Positions 8,691 to 15,729 of a DNA stretch of 28,063 bases are shown piece after piece. A program made the translations under genes and the position numbers. Positions within the stretch are counted from its first letter, which is position 1, and every line of letters begins with the position of its first letter. The notes under the pieces are model-generated. The model was given only the letters and a program-made list of their open reading frames with translations, was not told the origin of the DNA and searched no databases. The stretch covers positions 1 to 28,063 of the forward strand of contig CAKOSX010000010.1 of NCBI GenBank assembly GCA_934119935.1, written 5' to 3'. Source of the DNA: an uncultured Clostridia bacterium (GTDB taxonomy: Bacteria; Bacillota; Clostridia; TANB77; CAG-508).

Positions 8691-9149
8691 CTAGTCTTCT
8701 AACATTTTTTCTACATATTTTTTTACGTTTTCAATAATGTGCTTATATTTTTCACCATTTTCTTGTGAATAATTCATTTCAAATATATCACATACATTTT
8801 CTCTAATGTATATTTCTTTCCCGCTTCCAAATATTTTGATTTTTTCACTATTGTACTCTGAAGTTTCTTCTTGTAATTTTAACATTGGTTTTTCATCGTT
8901 ATTTTCCCAACTATATTCACTTATCTTTGCTGTTGGGTTTTCTAGGATATATTCTCTTATTTTATTTAATGGCATATACTCTGATTGCAATTTTTTTATA
9001 AGAAGTATCCTGTTTAAATGTTCATCATTATATACACTGTTTACTCCGCTTCCTTCTGGTGGCAATAATAGTCCTTTACTTATGTAGTAGTGTATAGTTC
9101 TTTTCGTAACACCTGCCTTTTCTGCTAGTTCTGAAACCTTGTATTCCAT
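8691..9149 (-). CDS. MerR family transcriptional regulator
   Basis: The 152-residue protein starts with a winged helix-turn-helix of MerR type: KVSELAEKAGVTKRTIHYYI and a wing ending in YNDEHLNRILLIKKLQ. The C-terminal half lacks the cysteine pairs of metal sensors and shows no known effector domain. GGAGAAGC sits just upstream of the ATG. It is the first gene of an operon with the VIT/vWA protein and the histidine phosphatase. An 18-bp palindrome inside its promoter suggests that it controls itself. Confidence 0.9.
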   Translation of the reverse strand: MEYKVSELAEKAGVTKRTIHYYISKGLLLPPEGSGVNSVYNDEHLNRILLIKKLQSEYMPLNKIREYILENPTAKISEYSWENNDEKPMLKLQEETSEYNSEKIKIFGSGKEIYIRENVCDIFEMNYSQENGEKYKHIIENVKKYVEKMLED

Positions 9150-9194
9150 TTTTGCTTCTCCTTTCTTGAATACTATTTCATCTCTCTGATTATT

Positions 9195-9223
9195 ATTTTA
9201 TCATCATTACGTAATGATGTCAA
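9195..9223 (-). promoter_or_regulatory. Sigma-A promoter of the merR operon
   Basis: The minus strand carries a perfect TTGACA (9218-9223) and TAAAAT (9195-9200) with a 17-bp spacer. Most MerR-activated promoters have 19-bp spacers, so this one should work without activation and be repressed by an operator protein. Confidence 0.75.
9202..9219. promoter_or_regulatory. 18-bp perfect palindrome in the merR promoter (probable operator)
   Basis: CATCATTAC and GTAATGATG form a perfect 9+9 inverted repeat. It covers the whole spacer and touches the -35 box, a typical place for a dimeric MerR-type regulator. Confidence 0.65.
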
Positions 9224-9233
9224 TATGCATTTA

Positions 9234-9266
9234 TAAAAAAAATAAAGAATGCAAATTATTGCACTC
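9234..9266 (-). terminator. Terminator of the yfcE-ASCH operon
   Basis: On the minus strand GAGTGCAA pairs with TTGCATTC (one G-U pair, 4-base loop) and is followed by TTTATTTTTTTT. It ends just before the merR promoter. Confidence 0.7.
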
Positions 9267-9277
9267 TTTTGCTTATA

Positions 9278-9358
9278 TTAATCCTCATTTATTAAATGTA
9301 CAGGATATTCTCCATTTTTTATTACATCTATAATTTTTTGTAGTTTTAAACGACCTTT
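9278..9358 (-). pseudogene. In-frame coding-like tail after the ASCH stop codon
   Basis: Directly after the TAA of the ASCH gene, the same frame stays open for 26 codons and reads KGRLKLQKIIDVIKNGEYPV and a few more residues before a second TAA. The composition looks protein-like. There is no start codon in the stretch, so it is either a remnant of a longer protein or chance. I do not recognise it. Confidence 0.3.
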
Positions 9359-9694
9359 TTATTTTATCACTTCTATTTTTATTCCCACCACACCATATTC
9401 TTTTTCTTGCTCTGATGTGTAGAATCTATGCATTGTTTCAGCTTTTTCCTTTATTGTTTTTTCATCTTCTCCTACAAATACTTTTTTAAATAATTTTTCA
9501 AAAGAGTCTTCTCTGTATAAATCTATTACTTTTACTAGTAATTTTTCTTGTAATTCTGGTAATTTTGAAAATTCTATTTCATCACCAATTTGTATGGTTT
9601 GTCTTTTTTCATCATGCAATCTAAATTCTACTGTTTTAGTTCCATTTTTTATTCTTTCAAATGGATCTTCTTGTAATTTCATTTTATGTAACAT
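9359..9694 (-). CDS. ASCH domain protein
   Basis: The 111-residue protein fits the ASCH fold, a PUA-like RNA-binding beta-barrel. Seen are MKLQEDPFERIKNGTKTVEF, then LHDEKRQTIQIGDEIEF, the usual ASCH order of a helix with K/E-R and a strand with GD. I start it at 9694, because GGAGG at about 9701-9705 is properly spaced to that ATG; an upstream start would run through this site. It follows the XTP/ITPase gene by 77 bp and ends the operon. Confidence 0.85.
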   Translation of the reverse strand: MLHKMKLQEDPFERIKNGTKTVEFRLHDEKRQTIQIGDEIEFSKLPELQEKLLVKVIDLYREDSFEKLFKKVFVGEDEKTIKEKAETMHRFYTSEQEKEYGVVGIKIEVIK

Positions 9695-9771
9695 TTTTTC
9701 CTCCGTCCCCGGATTGTACCAGATTATACAGAATTGTGTCATATATCTAGGACAAGCCGAATATAATATTT

Positions 9772-10305
9772 CTAATCTCTCCAAATTTCTCCATTTATAA
9801 ATTCAGTTAGTGCCATTATAAATGCTTCTCTTGTTAAATCATATCTTGTAACCACATCTTTTGTAAGATGAGCTATGCCACCTTTTTCATTCTTTAGCCC
9901 GTTTCCATTAAATATTTTGTCCATTACGATTCCTAAATCTGTATCTATAATTTCCTTTACATATTTATCTGGTACTGGAAAGGCTGGACCTGTGCCAAAA
10001 CTCTCATATCCATTTTTATCTTTGATTACAGCTATTTGAATAACGCACCATTTTCCAAGTTTATTTGTAATTCCAGATTCAACTCCTATAAAGAAATCTG
10101 CTTCTACATTGTTGTCATCTGCATATTTAATCAAGTTGTTTACTCTATTGCTTGCGCCTTGATAAATCTCATCATTCACAGGTTCATCGCTAACACCTGA
10201 GTTCACAGATATTCCTACTACTTCTACATTCTCGTAAAATTTTTCAAACGCTTGCTTTGCACCTTCAACTTTTCCCTTATTATTTGTTCCTATTAATACT
10301 CTCAT
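9772..10305 (-). CDS. Inosine/xanthosine triphosphatase (YjjX/DUF84 family)
   Basis: This enzyme is expected to hydrolyse ITP and XTP, keeping deaminated purines out of nucleic acids. The 177-residue protein shows the family's N-terminal GTNNKGKVEGAKQAF, the SGVSDEPVNDEIYQGASNR segment, the acidic GVESGI strand and a C-terminal VVTRYDLTREAF. Length is normal for YjjX proteins. The ribosome site is a GGGGG stretch a few bases before the ATG. It lies 22 bp after the GNAT gene, in one operon with yfcE. Confidence 0.88.
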   Translation of the reverse strand: MRVLIGTNNKGKVEGAKQAFEKFYENVEVVGISVNSGVSDEPVNDEIYQGASNRVNNLIKYADDNNVEADFFIGVESGITNKLGKWCVIQIAVIKDKNGYESFGTGPAFPVPDKYVKEIIDTDLGIVMDKIFNGNGLKNEKGGIAHLTKDVVTRYDLTREAFIMALTEFINGEIWRD

Positions 10306-10327
10306 AGTTAGCTAACCCCCTTTATTT

Positions 10328-10780
10328 TTATAATTCAAATTTATATATTTTTTCTTCACTTATTTTCTTTACAAATATTGCTCCGAATTTTTCGTAATAG
10401 TCGTTTAACGTTGTTTTCAAATATATTTCTTTATATGCTCTTTTTCTTGCTTCTTTTAAAATTGCATCATTTAATATTTTGGAATAGCCATGCCCTCTGT
10501 ATTCTTTTTTCACATACATTGTGGCATACCATGGACTGAGTTCCGGACATTCATCGCAATCCTCAGGAAATATTGATATGAATCCTAATAGCTTATCATT
10601 GTCTAGCAAAATTAATTTACAAAAATCTTCGCCACTTAGTTTGATTTTTATTTTTTCTATTTTTCTTTTTATCCTTGCTACTTTATCTTCCACGGGATTG
10701 TCTGCCCATTCCTCGTATTCAAGTGTCGCTACTTCTTTTAAAAATTCCATTTTTTCTAGTATGTTATAAATTTTTAACAT
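10328..10780 (-). CDS. GNAT family N-acetyltransferase
   Basis: The 150-residue protein has the acetyl-CoA-binding core: a beta-4 strand ATMYVKKEYRGHGYSKIL, with the R/Q-x-x-G-x-G/A-like RGHGYS loop, and a helix DAILKEARKRAYKEIYL. It ends at EKIYKFEL. The acceptor substrate cannot be predicted. A GGGAG site precedes the ATG. The gene is flanked by two copies of a 23-bp repeat, one being its own 3' end, which suggests it was inserted or duplicated here. Confidence 0.85.
   Translation of the reverse strand: MLKIYNILEKMEFLKEVATLEYEEWADNPVEDKVARIKRKIEKIKIKLSGEDFCKLILLDNDKLLGFISIFPEDCDECPELSPWYATMYVKKEYRGHGYSKILNDAILKEARKRAYKEIYLKTTLNDYYEKFGAIFVKKISEEKIYKFEL
10333..10355. repeat. 23-bp direct repeat, copy 1 (3' end of GNAT gene)
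   Basis: This copy includes the last codons of the GNAT gene and is identical over 23 bases to 10831-10853. Confidence 0.75.
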
Positions 10781-10830
10781 TTTTCACTCCCCTGTATATT
10801 CTCTTTGACTATTTTGCAATATTTTGATCT

Positions 10831-10853
10831 ATTCAAATTTATATATTTTTTCT
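10831..10853. repeat. 23-bp direct repeat, copy 2 (upstream of GNAT gene)
   Basis: Identical to 10333-10355. In this copy the minus strand can still be read as stop-EKIYKFE-stop, the same residues as the GNAT C-terminus, though no gene uses it. Confidence 0.75.
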
Positions 10854-10856
10854 CAC

Positions 10857-11399
10857 CTATTTCTCATATTGGTATTCTTGTATTACTTTTCCATCTACGT
10901 CCTTCAATATTATCTTGTTCTCATCTAATATGATATAGCTGTGTGCTGTGTTGCATTTTGGTAGTGATATTGATCCTGGATTTGCAAATATCAAACCTTC
11001 TTTTTCTTCTATGAATCCTTGATGTATATGTCCATAAATCATTATGTCGAAATCGTCATAAGGTATGTTTTCTATGTTGTATTTGTGGCCGTGTGTGAAG
11101 TAGAATTTTTTTCCGTTTATCTCCATTAGTATGTGGTCGTTGAATTTGAATTCTGAAATCATTTCGTCTACTTCTGCGTCACAGTTTCCTCTTACTACTA
11201 ATAGCCTGTCTTTCATTGAGTTTAATGTTTCTGCAACCTTCATTGGATTGTATTCTTGACTCAGATTGTTTCTTGGACCATGGTAATATAAGTCTCCTAA
11301 TAATATTATTTTTTCTGGTTTTTCTCTTTCTACTATTTCTCTTATTTTGTCAGCATAATATCCAGAACCATGTATATCTGATATAACTAAAGCTTTCAT
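10857..11399 (-). CDS. yfcE: YfcE-like metallophosphodiesterase
   Basis: This is a cytoplasmic phosphodiesterase of the calcineurin-like fold using two divalent metals. The 180 residues carry all family motifs: SDIHGS (Asp8, His10), GDLYYHGPRN (Asp36), RGNCDAEVD (Asn72), THGH (His103, His105) and GHIH (His124, His126). The GPRN and NCD-EVD segments are those of E. coli YfcE (184 residues), so I use that name; the natural substrate is unknown. It is first in an operon with a GNAT, a XTP/ITPase and an ASCH gene. Confidence 0.9.
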   Translation of the reverse strand: MKALVISDIHGSGYYADKIREIVEREKPEKIILLGDLYYHGPRNNLSQEYNPMKVAETLNSMKDRLLVVRGNCDAEVDEMISEFKFNDHILMEINGKKFYFTHGHKYNIENIPYDDFDIMIYGHIHQGFIEEKEGLIFANPGSISLPKCNTAHSYIILDENKIILKDVDGKVIQEYQYEK

Positions 11400-11425
11400 T
11401 TATTTTTCCTTTCTCGTTTTTCTAA

Positions 11426-11454
11426 TTTATATCACATTTTCTGCTTATTCTCAA
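11426..11454 (-). promoter_or_regulatory. Promoter of the yfcE operon
   Basis: TTGAGA (11449-11454) and TATAAA (11426-11431) on the minus strand, spacer 17 bp, about 27 bp before the ATG at 11399. Confidence 0.6.
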
Positions 11455-11527
11455 TAAAATTGATGCAAAAAGACAGCAATGATTTTAAGTAAATAATGCA
11501 TCATCCCCAATATATAATTAAACTATT

Positions 11528-11560
11528 TTTGCTAGACTAAAATTTCTTTAGTCTAGCAAA
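11528..11560. terminator. 14-bp perfect inverted repeat downstream of cysS
   Basis: TTTGCTAGACTAAA (11528-11541) and TTTAGTCTAGCAAA (11547-11560) pair perfectly across a 5-base loop, 17 bp after the cysS stop. Position suggests a terminator, but on the minus strand the stem is followed by AAAAATAG rather than a U-tract, so the function is uncertain. Confidence 0.5.
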
Positions 11561-11577
11561 TTAATATAATGTAAATT

Positions 11578-13044
11578 TTAATTATAAAGGGCTTTGAAAT
11601 CCCAGAATGTACCTTCTCGAGTATCATTTAAAATAATACCCTTTTCTTCAAGTTCCGCTCTGATAGCATCGGCCTTAACGAAATCTTTATTCTTTTTAGC
11701 TTCAGCTCTCTCAAAAATCTGCGTTTCAATTTGTTTAGAATCGATATTCAACTTTTTTAGATATTTTTCTTTTATTTCAGCAAGAAACGCTTCAGGTTCT
11801 TGCCCTAAAAGGCCTAAAATTCCATATGTTTCTTTTAAACTCTTTAGAACTTTTTCAAGAGTATTAGCCACAATCTGTTTGTTAGCTTTCTTGGCATTCT
11901 TTATTATATCATTAATATACTTAAAAACTGTATGTAAGTTAGAAAGTGCAGCTACTGAATTAAAATCATCGTCCATAACTTCAATAAATTTTTGAACTAT
12001 AGTGTTTGGAATTTCGTCTTTTAAAGTTGCAGATGATTCATCACTTTTATTTTCTATTATAAATTTTTCCATTGCTTTGATTGTACTGTAGAAATAATAC
12101 ATTTTTCCTTCCGCAAGTTGGAAATCTCTTTCATGAATGTCAATGTCAGAAGTATAATGTTTAGAAAACATAACATATTTTATAACTTCATAATTATACA
12201 TTTTTAGAGCATCTCTTATTGTTAAAGAATTTCCAAGTGACTTGCTCATTTTTTCTCCATTAATTTTAATAAGACCACAATGTGTCCAATAATTTGCAAA
12301 AGTCTTACCGGTCAAAGATTCGCTTTGTGCGATTTCATTTTCGTGATGTGGAAATAATAAATCTCTTCCTCCACCATGGATATCAATAGTTTCTCCAAGC
12401 GTATTCAACGCCATTGCAGAACATTCAATATGCCACCCAGGTCTGCCTTTTCCCCAAGGTGAATCCCATGAAATCTCACCCGGTTTAGCAGATTTCCACA
12501 AAGCGAAATCTACAGGATCTTTTTTTCCTTCTTCCAATTCGATGCGCACTCCGTTTCGCAATTCGTCTACTTTTCTGTGTGATAATTTTCCATATTCTTT
12601 ATCTGTTTTTACAGAGAAATAAACATCACCTTTTTTCGTTGCATATGCATGCCCTTTTTCAATAAGACGTTCTACAAATTTTATAATTTGTGGAATATAT
12701 TCAGATGCTTTTGTTTTAATATCTGCATCTGTAACATGAAGTGCAGCCATATCATTTTCAGTTTCTTGAATCTGCTCTCTTGAAAAATCCAGTGCATCCC
12801 TTCCAAGTTCATTAGCTTTGTTAATGATTTTGTCATCAACATCAGTGTAATTGCGTACATAAGTTACCTTGTACCCTCTATATCTGAGGTAATCAGTAAT
12901 CATTGCATAGGTAATCGCTTGTCTAGCATGACCTATATGACTCAAATCATATACAGTTATACCACAAGCATACATTTTTACTTCTCCTTTTTTTAAAGGT
13001 ACGAATTCTTCTTTTTTCCCACTCATAGAGTTTGTAATTTTCAT
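11578..13044 (-). CDS. cysS: Cysteinyl-tRNA synthetase
   Basis: This enzyme attaches Cys to its tRNA. All 488 residues of a class I synthetase are present: HIGH at 36-39, KMSKS at 265-269 and the zinc ligands Cys27, Cys208, His233 and Glu237. Length is normal. The AGGAGGTCGTTAAC site precedes the ATG. The 132 bp upstream contain no T-box leader (no conserved T-box bulge sequence), unlike many Firmicutes synthetase genes. It lies downstream of the radical SAM genes, but they are not clearly one transcript. Confidence 0.97.
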   Translation of the reverse strand: MKITNSMSGKKEEFVPLKKGEVKMYACGITVYDLSHIGHARQAITYAMITDYLRYRGYKVTYVRNYTDVDDKIINKANELGRDALDFSREQIQETENDMAALHVTDADIKTKASEYIPQIIKFVERLIEKGHAYATKKGDVYFSVKTDKEYGKLSHRKVDELRNGVRIELEEGKKDPVDFALWKSAKPGEISWDSPWGKGRPGWHIECSAMALNTLGETIDIHGGGRDLLFPHHENEIAQSESLTGKTFANYWTHCGLIKINGEKMSKSLGNSLTIRDALKMYNYEVIKYVMFSKHYTSDIDIHERDFQLAEGKMYYFYSTIKAMEKFIIENKSDESSATLKDEIPNTIVQKFIEVMDDDFNSVAALSNLHTVFKYINDIIKNAKKANKQIVANTLEKVLKSLKETYGILGLLGQEPEAFLAEIKEKYLKKLNIDSKQIETQIFERAEAKKNKDFVKADAIRAELEEKGIILNDTREGTFWDFKALYN

Positions 13045-13176
13045 GTTAACGACCTCCTAAAATTTGTTTTTTTTATTAAATAGTATTCCCAAAACTAAAG
13101 TTAATGCTGTATCTCATCGTTATTTTTTTATTTACGATTGGAAAACACTTATATTATAATATAAATTTTTTATTAT

Positions 13177-14256
13177 CTAAATATTATTCATATATTTTAT
13201 CATTGCATCTATATACATTTTTTGAATTTTGCATGATAATTTATAATCATTTTCTGCATAATATATTGCACCTAAGCATAGTCCCTGACATATATTATTA
13301 TACAAACAATCCATGCAAACAGTGTCTCTTTCTTTAATTGCTTTCTTCAATTGTATTTCATCTGCTCCTTTTACCATGTGGCAAGGACTTCTTTTTCCAT
13401 CAACATCATAAGCAAATCTACAGATTCCTGCTTCACAATTATGTACAAGTGTATCATTAAACGTTAATATATCATAATAATTTGATAATGGAATCATTTT
13501 TATTATTTTACCTTTTTTCATATAATCAAAGAACACTTCAACTAATTCTGTTATTTCTTCTTGTAATTTTAAAAGGTATTTTTCATTATTCAAGCTTAAC
13601 TTTTCTCTTGAAATATTAGGTTCAAAATGAACTTTTTTAAATCCCAAATCAACCAAATATTTAAACGTTTCAACTAAGTCTAAGCTATATGGAGTATAAG
13701 TTGCTCTTGCAGTAATTATTTTATTGTCAACTTTTTTTAGTAATTTTTTTATATTGTTTTCAATAGAATAATTATATTTATTTCCATTTGCATCAATTAT
13801 AGGCCTTTGTTTATTTTGTATCTCATAATTTCCATCTACACTTATTTGAATAGAATCAAAATTATTTTTACTAATAAATTCAATAATAGAATCATTAAGT
13901 CTTAATGCATTTGTAGAAATAGAAAATGTAAATTCTATCCCTTCTAGATGATTACAATATTCAACCACTTCATAAATTAATTTTTCATTTAGTAGTGGTT
14001 CTCCTCCGAAAAAACAGATTTTTAACTTTTTAGTATTAAATTCATTTAGTGCATTATGTATTGATTTTTTTGCCGTTTCAAAATCCATCATTGTTTTATT
14101 TTTTTTATTTTTCACATCACAAAATGATGAACAATATATACAGCTAAGGTCACATACATCAGTGATATTGAGCCATATTCTATATCTAGTAATTTTACTT
14201 TTTTGTTTAATTTTATTTTCTTTATTAAAGTTGATTAAATATTCTCCTATATTCAT
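13177..14256 (-). CDS. Radical SAM/SPASM peptide-modifying enzyme (second in operon)
   Basis: The 359-residue protein has the radical SAM cluster motif C35-x3-C39-x2-C42 (VCDLSCIYC), GGEP at 84-87 for SAM binding, and a SPASM domain with Cys274, 279, 292, 314, 317, 323, 327 and 342 for auxiliary Fe-S clusters. These enzymes usually modify ribosomal peptides (thioether or C-C crosslinks). It has 34 residues before the first Cys, with no clear RiPP recognition element. It starts 9 bp after the first radical SAM gene and so should be co-translated. Peptide genes upstream (15490-15700) make a maturase role likely. The substrate and product are unknown; an anaerobic sulfatase-maturase-like role is an alternative. 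Confidence 0.88.
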   Translation of the reverse strand: MNIGEYLINFNKENKIKQKSKITRYRIWLNITDVCDLSCIYCSSFCDVKNKKNKTMMDFETAKKSIHNALNEFNTKKLKICFFGGEPLLNEKLIYEVVEYCNHLEGIEFTFSISTNALRLNDSIIEFISKNNFDSIQISVDGNYEIQNKQRPIIDANGNKYNYSIENNIKKLLKKVDNKIITARATYTPYSLDLVETFKYLVDLGFKKVHFEPNISREKLSLNNEKYLLKLQEEITELVEVFFDYMKKGKIIKMIPLSNYYDILTFNDTLVHNCEAGICRFAYDVDGKRSPCHMVKGADEIQLKKAIKERDTVCMDCLYNNICQGLCLGAIYYAENDYKLSCKIQKMYIDAMIKYMNNI

Positions 14257-14265
14257 AATCTCCTC

Positions 14266-15420
14266 CTATTTAACAAGGTTCTCATATATTTCAACTGAAT
14301 TTTTGAATTGTTTAGGATATTCTTTTTCTCTATCTATTAATTTGCTATAAATCACTCTATCTTCTTCTGGTAATACTGGAATAATATATTTTTCGATTAG
14401 TGGCATAATTGAACAACTAATTGGATCAACTTCATTCTCATTTTCTAGCCAACTAACTGCATCTGCTCTACAACCTCCTCCGCATAATTTCAAATATCTA
14501 CAATTAACACATTGTTTTATATTTCTTATCTTTACATTCATATATTTATGCTTTTCTGTTTCTTCTATTGCTTTTACCAAATCATGAGTTTCTCTCCAAT
14601 TTGTTAATTTAAAACCAAGCGACGGGCAAAATGTTATATCTCCATTTGGTCTAACAGTTACTGTATTATTATAATATGAGCAAGGATGCACATCTAAATT
14701 AAAATCATGATATTCTTCTAATTTTATTTGTGACTTATAAACATTAAATATTTCTAAAATCATTGGTTTTTCATCTTTAAAGTACATTTTAAGTAATTCT
14801 TGATATTTTTTTATAATTATTTCAAAATCTATATCACTTAAGTCATTTCTATTTTCTTGGTATCTTCCAGAATTGAAAGGCATATCGATTCTCCAATGTT
14901 TTATTCCTAATTCTTTCAATTTGTCATACAAATCTATTAACTCTTCAATACTATATTTGTTAATCATAGTATTGATAATTATATTCATGTATGGTAATTC
15001 TTTTTTTATCATCTTTATATTATCAATAATTTTATTATAATCACTACCGACTCTGATTTTGTTATGACTTTCAAAGCCATCCCATGATATTTTCAATTCC
15101 TTGAATCTTGGATATTTTTTTAACATTTCAATAGTGCTTTGGTCTATTAGCATGCAATTTGTTATTGCAGAAACCTTGCTGTCTTCTGGACAAAAAGATA
15201 TTATTTTTTCAATATTTTTATTTGCAAAAGGCTCTCCTCCTGAGAAAATATATGTGGTACAACCAATTTCTGCTGCTTGTTTCAGTAATGTTTTTATTTC
15301 TTCTAATGTTAATTCATTATCAACTTCTTCTTTTTCGTTGAATTTTGAATTATAGCAATATTGACAACGCAAGTTACATTTGCCTGTGATTTCTATATGG
15401 AATCTTCTTTTTTTAATCAT
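14266..15420 (-). CDS. Radical SAM/SPASM peptide-modifying enzyme (first in operon)
   Basis: The 384-residue protein carries C15-x3-C19-x2-C22 (KCNLRCQYCYN), GGEP at 61-64 and a SPASM domain with Cys247, 265, 304, 307, 313, 317 and 336 (CVNCRYLKLCGGGC). The radical SAM motif begins 14 residues from the N-terminus, so no leader-binding domain precedes it, fitting a very short substrate peptide. The ATG at 15420 is chosen because GGAGG lies 5 bp before it; an earlier ATG in frame would run through the upstream hairpin. The gene follows a 10-residue peptide gene across a terminator hairpin. The reaction is unknown; it is a RiPP maturase candidate. Confidence 0.88.
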   Translation of the reverse strand: MIKKRRFHIEITGKCNLRCQYCYNSKFNEKEEVDNELTLEEIKTLLKQAAEIGCTTYIFSGGEPFANKNIEKIISFCPEDSKVSAITNCMLIDQSTIEMLKKYPRFKELKISWDGFESHNKIRVGSDYNKIIDNIKMIKKELPYMNIIINTMINKYSIEELIDLYDKLKELGIKHWRIDMPFNSGRYQENRNDLSDIDFEIIIKKYQELLKMYFKDEKPMILEIFNVYKSQIKLEEYHDFNLDVHPCSYYNNTVTVRPNGDITFCPSLGFKLTNWRETHDLVKAIEETEKHKYMNVKIRNIKQCVNCRYLKLCGGGCRADAVSWLENENEVDPISCSIMPLIEKYIIPVLPEEDRVIYSKLIDREKEYPKQFKNSVEIYENLVK

Positions 15421-15445
15421 ATTTTCCTCCTTAATTAAATAGTAT

Positions 15446-15472
15446 AAAAAAAGTGGGTGCATTTTTGCACCC
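15446..15472 (-). terminator. Terminator/attenuator between the 10-residue peptide gene and the radical SAM genes
   Basis: On the minus strand GGGTGCA pairs with TGCACCC (4-base loop) and is followed by AC and seven T. It lies 18 bp after the peptide stop and 26 bp before the enzyme start codon. Most transcripts should end here, with read-through supplying the enzymes. Confidence 0.85.
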
Positions 15473-15489
15473 TGTAAAAACTAACTTTA

Positions 15490-15522
15490 TTAGTCATCTG
15501 TGCAATGTCCTTTTATTGCCAT
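15490..15522 (-). CDS. Ten-residue peptide MAIKGHCTDD, candidate radical SAM substrate or leader peptide
   Basis: The 10-codon frame begins at ATG 15522 behind AAAGGAGGTGA, a near-perfect ribosome site at good spacing, and ends in TAA. It has its own promoter upstream and a terminator just after, the layout of a RiPP precursor. One Cys and two C-terminal Asp are the obvious reactive residues. It is far shorter than usual precursors (20-60 residues), so a regulatory leader peptide acting on the hairpin downstream is a real alternative. I know no named family with this sequence. Evidence is the ribosome site and context only. Confidence 0.55.
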   Translation of the reverse strand: MAIKGHCTDD

Positions 15523-15582
15523 ATTGCTCACCTCCTTTACAAGAAATAGGATTAAGTGAATTACTTTCCTTTACTAATTTTC

Positions 15583-15612
15583 ATTATAAAATTTTGAATA
15601 AAAAAAGAACAA
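15583..15612 (-). promoter_or_regulatory. Promoter of the 10-residue peptide gene
   Basis: A perfect TATAAT (15583-15588) and TTGTTC (15607-15612), spacer 18 bp, on the minus strand. The -35 lies inside the 3' arm of the terminator of the preceding peptide gene, so the two elements share DNA. Confidence 0.55.
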
Positions 15613-15632
15613 AGAATCATTTTTCTTTGTTC
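15600..15632 (-). terminator. Terminator overlapping the end of the 27-residue peptide gene
   Basis: On the minus strand GAACAAAGAA pairs with TTCTTTGTTC (6-base loop) and is followed by seven T. The stop codon TGA lies in the loop, and the 5' arm encodes the last residues. Confidence 0.85.
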
Positions 15633-15700
15633 CAAAAAGCGCAATAAGAGAATAAAACAGCTGAATTATTTTTGATTTTTTTAAATAATAATCGTTGCAT
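15617..15700 (-). CDS. 27-residue peptide, candidate RiPP precursor
   Basis: This short gene starts at ATG 15700 behind AAAGGAGAG and has a sigma-A promoter 30 bp upstream and a perfect terminator at its end, so it looks like a real, strongly expressed unit. The peptide begins MQRLLFKKIKNNSAVLF, a basic leader-like part, and ends SYCAFWNKEK. The C-terminal part is rich in aromatic residues and has one Cys. W-N-K fits the aromatic-x-x three-residue motif crosslinked in radical SAM cyclophane peptides. Direct neighbours are the 10-residue peptide gene and two SPASM enzymes. It could instead be a small membrane-active toxin or a signal peptide. The function is unproven. Confidence 0.6.
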   Translation of the reverse strand: MQRLLFKKIKNNSAVLFSYCAFWNKEK

Positions 15701-15729
15701 ATTTTTCTCTCCTTTTATATAATAAATAT

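Noticed and set aside
13150..13165. AT-only palindrome TTATATTATAATATAA downstream of the second radical SAM gene
   Set aside because: It consists only of A and T, with no GC in the stem, so it is unlikely to be a terminator and is common in such DNA.
13045..13176. T-box riboswitch before cysS
   Set aside because: The 132 bp contain no T-box consensus on the minus strand and no room for the specifier stem.
15541..15600. Alternative frame over the 10-residue peptide that reads ...SCKGGEQYGN
   Set aside because: It has no ATG, GTG or TTG start and would run through the strong ribosome site of the 10-codon gene.
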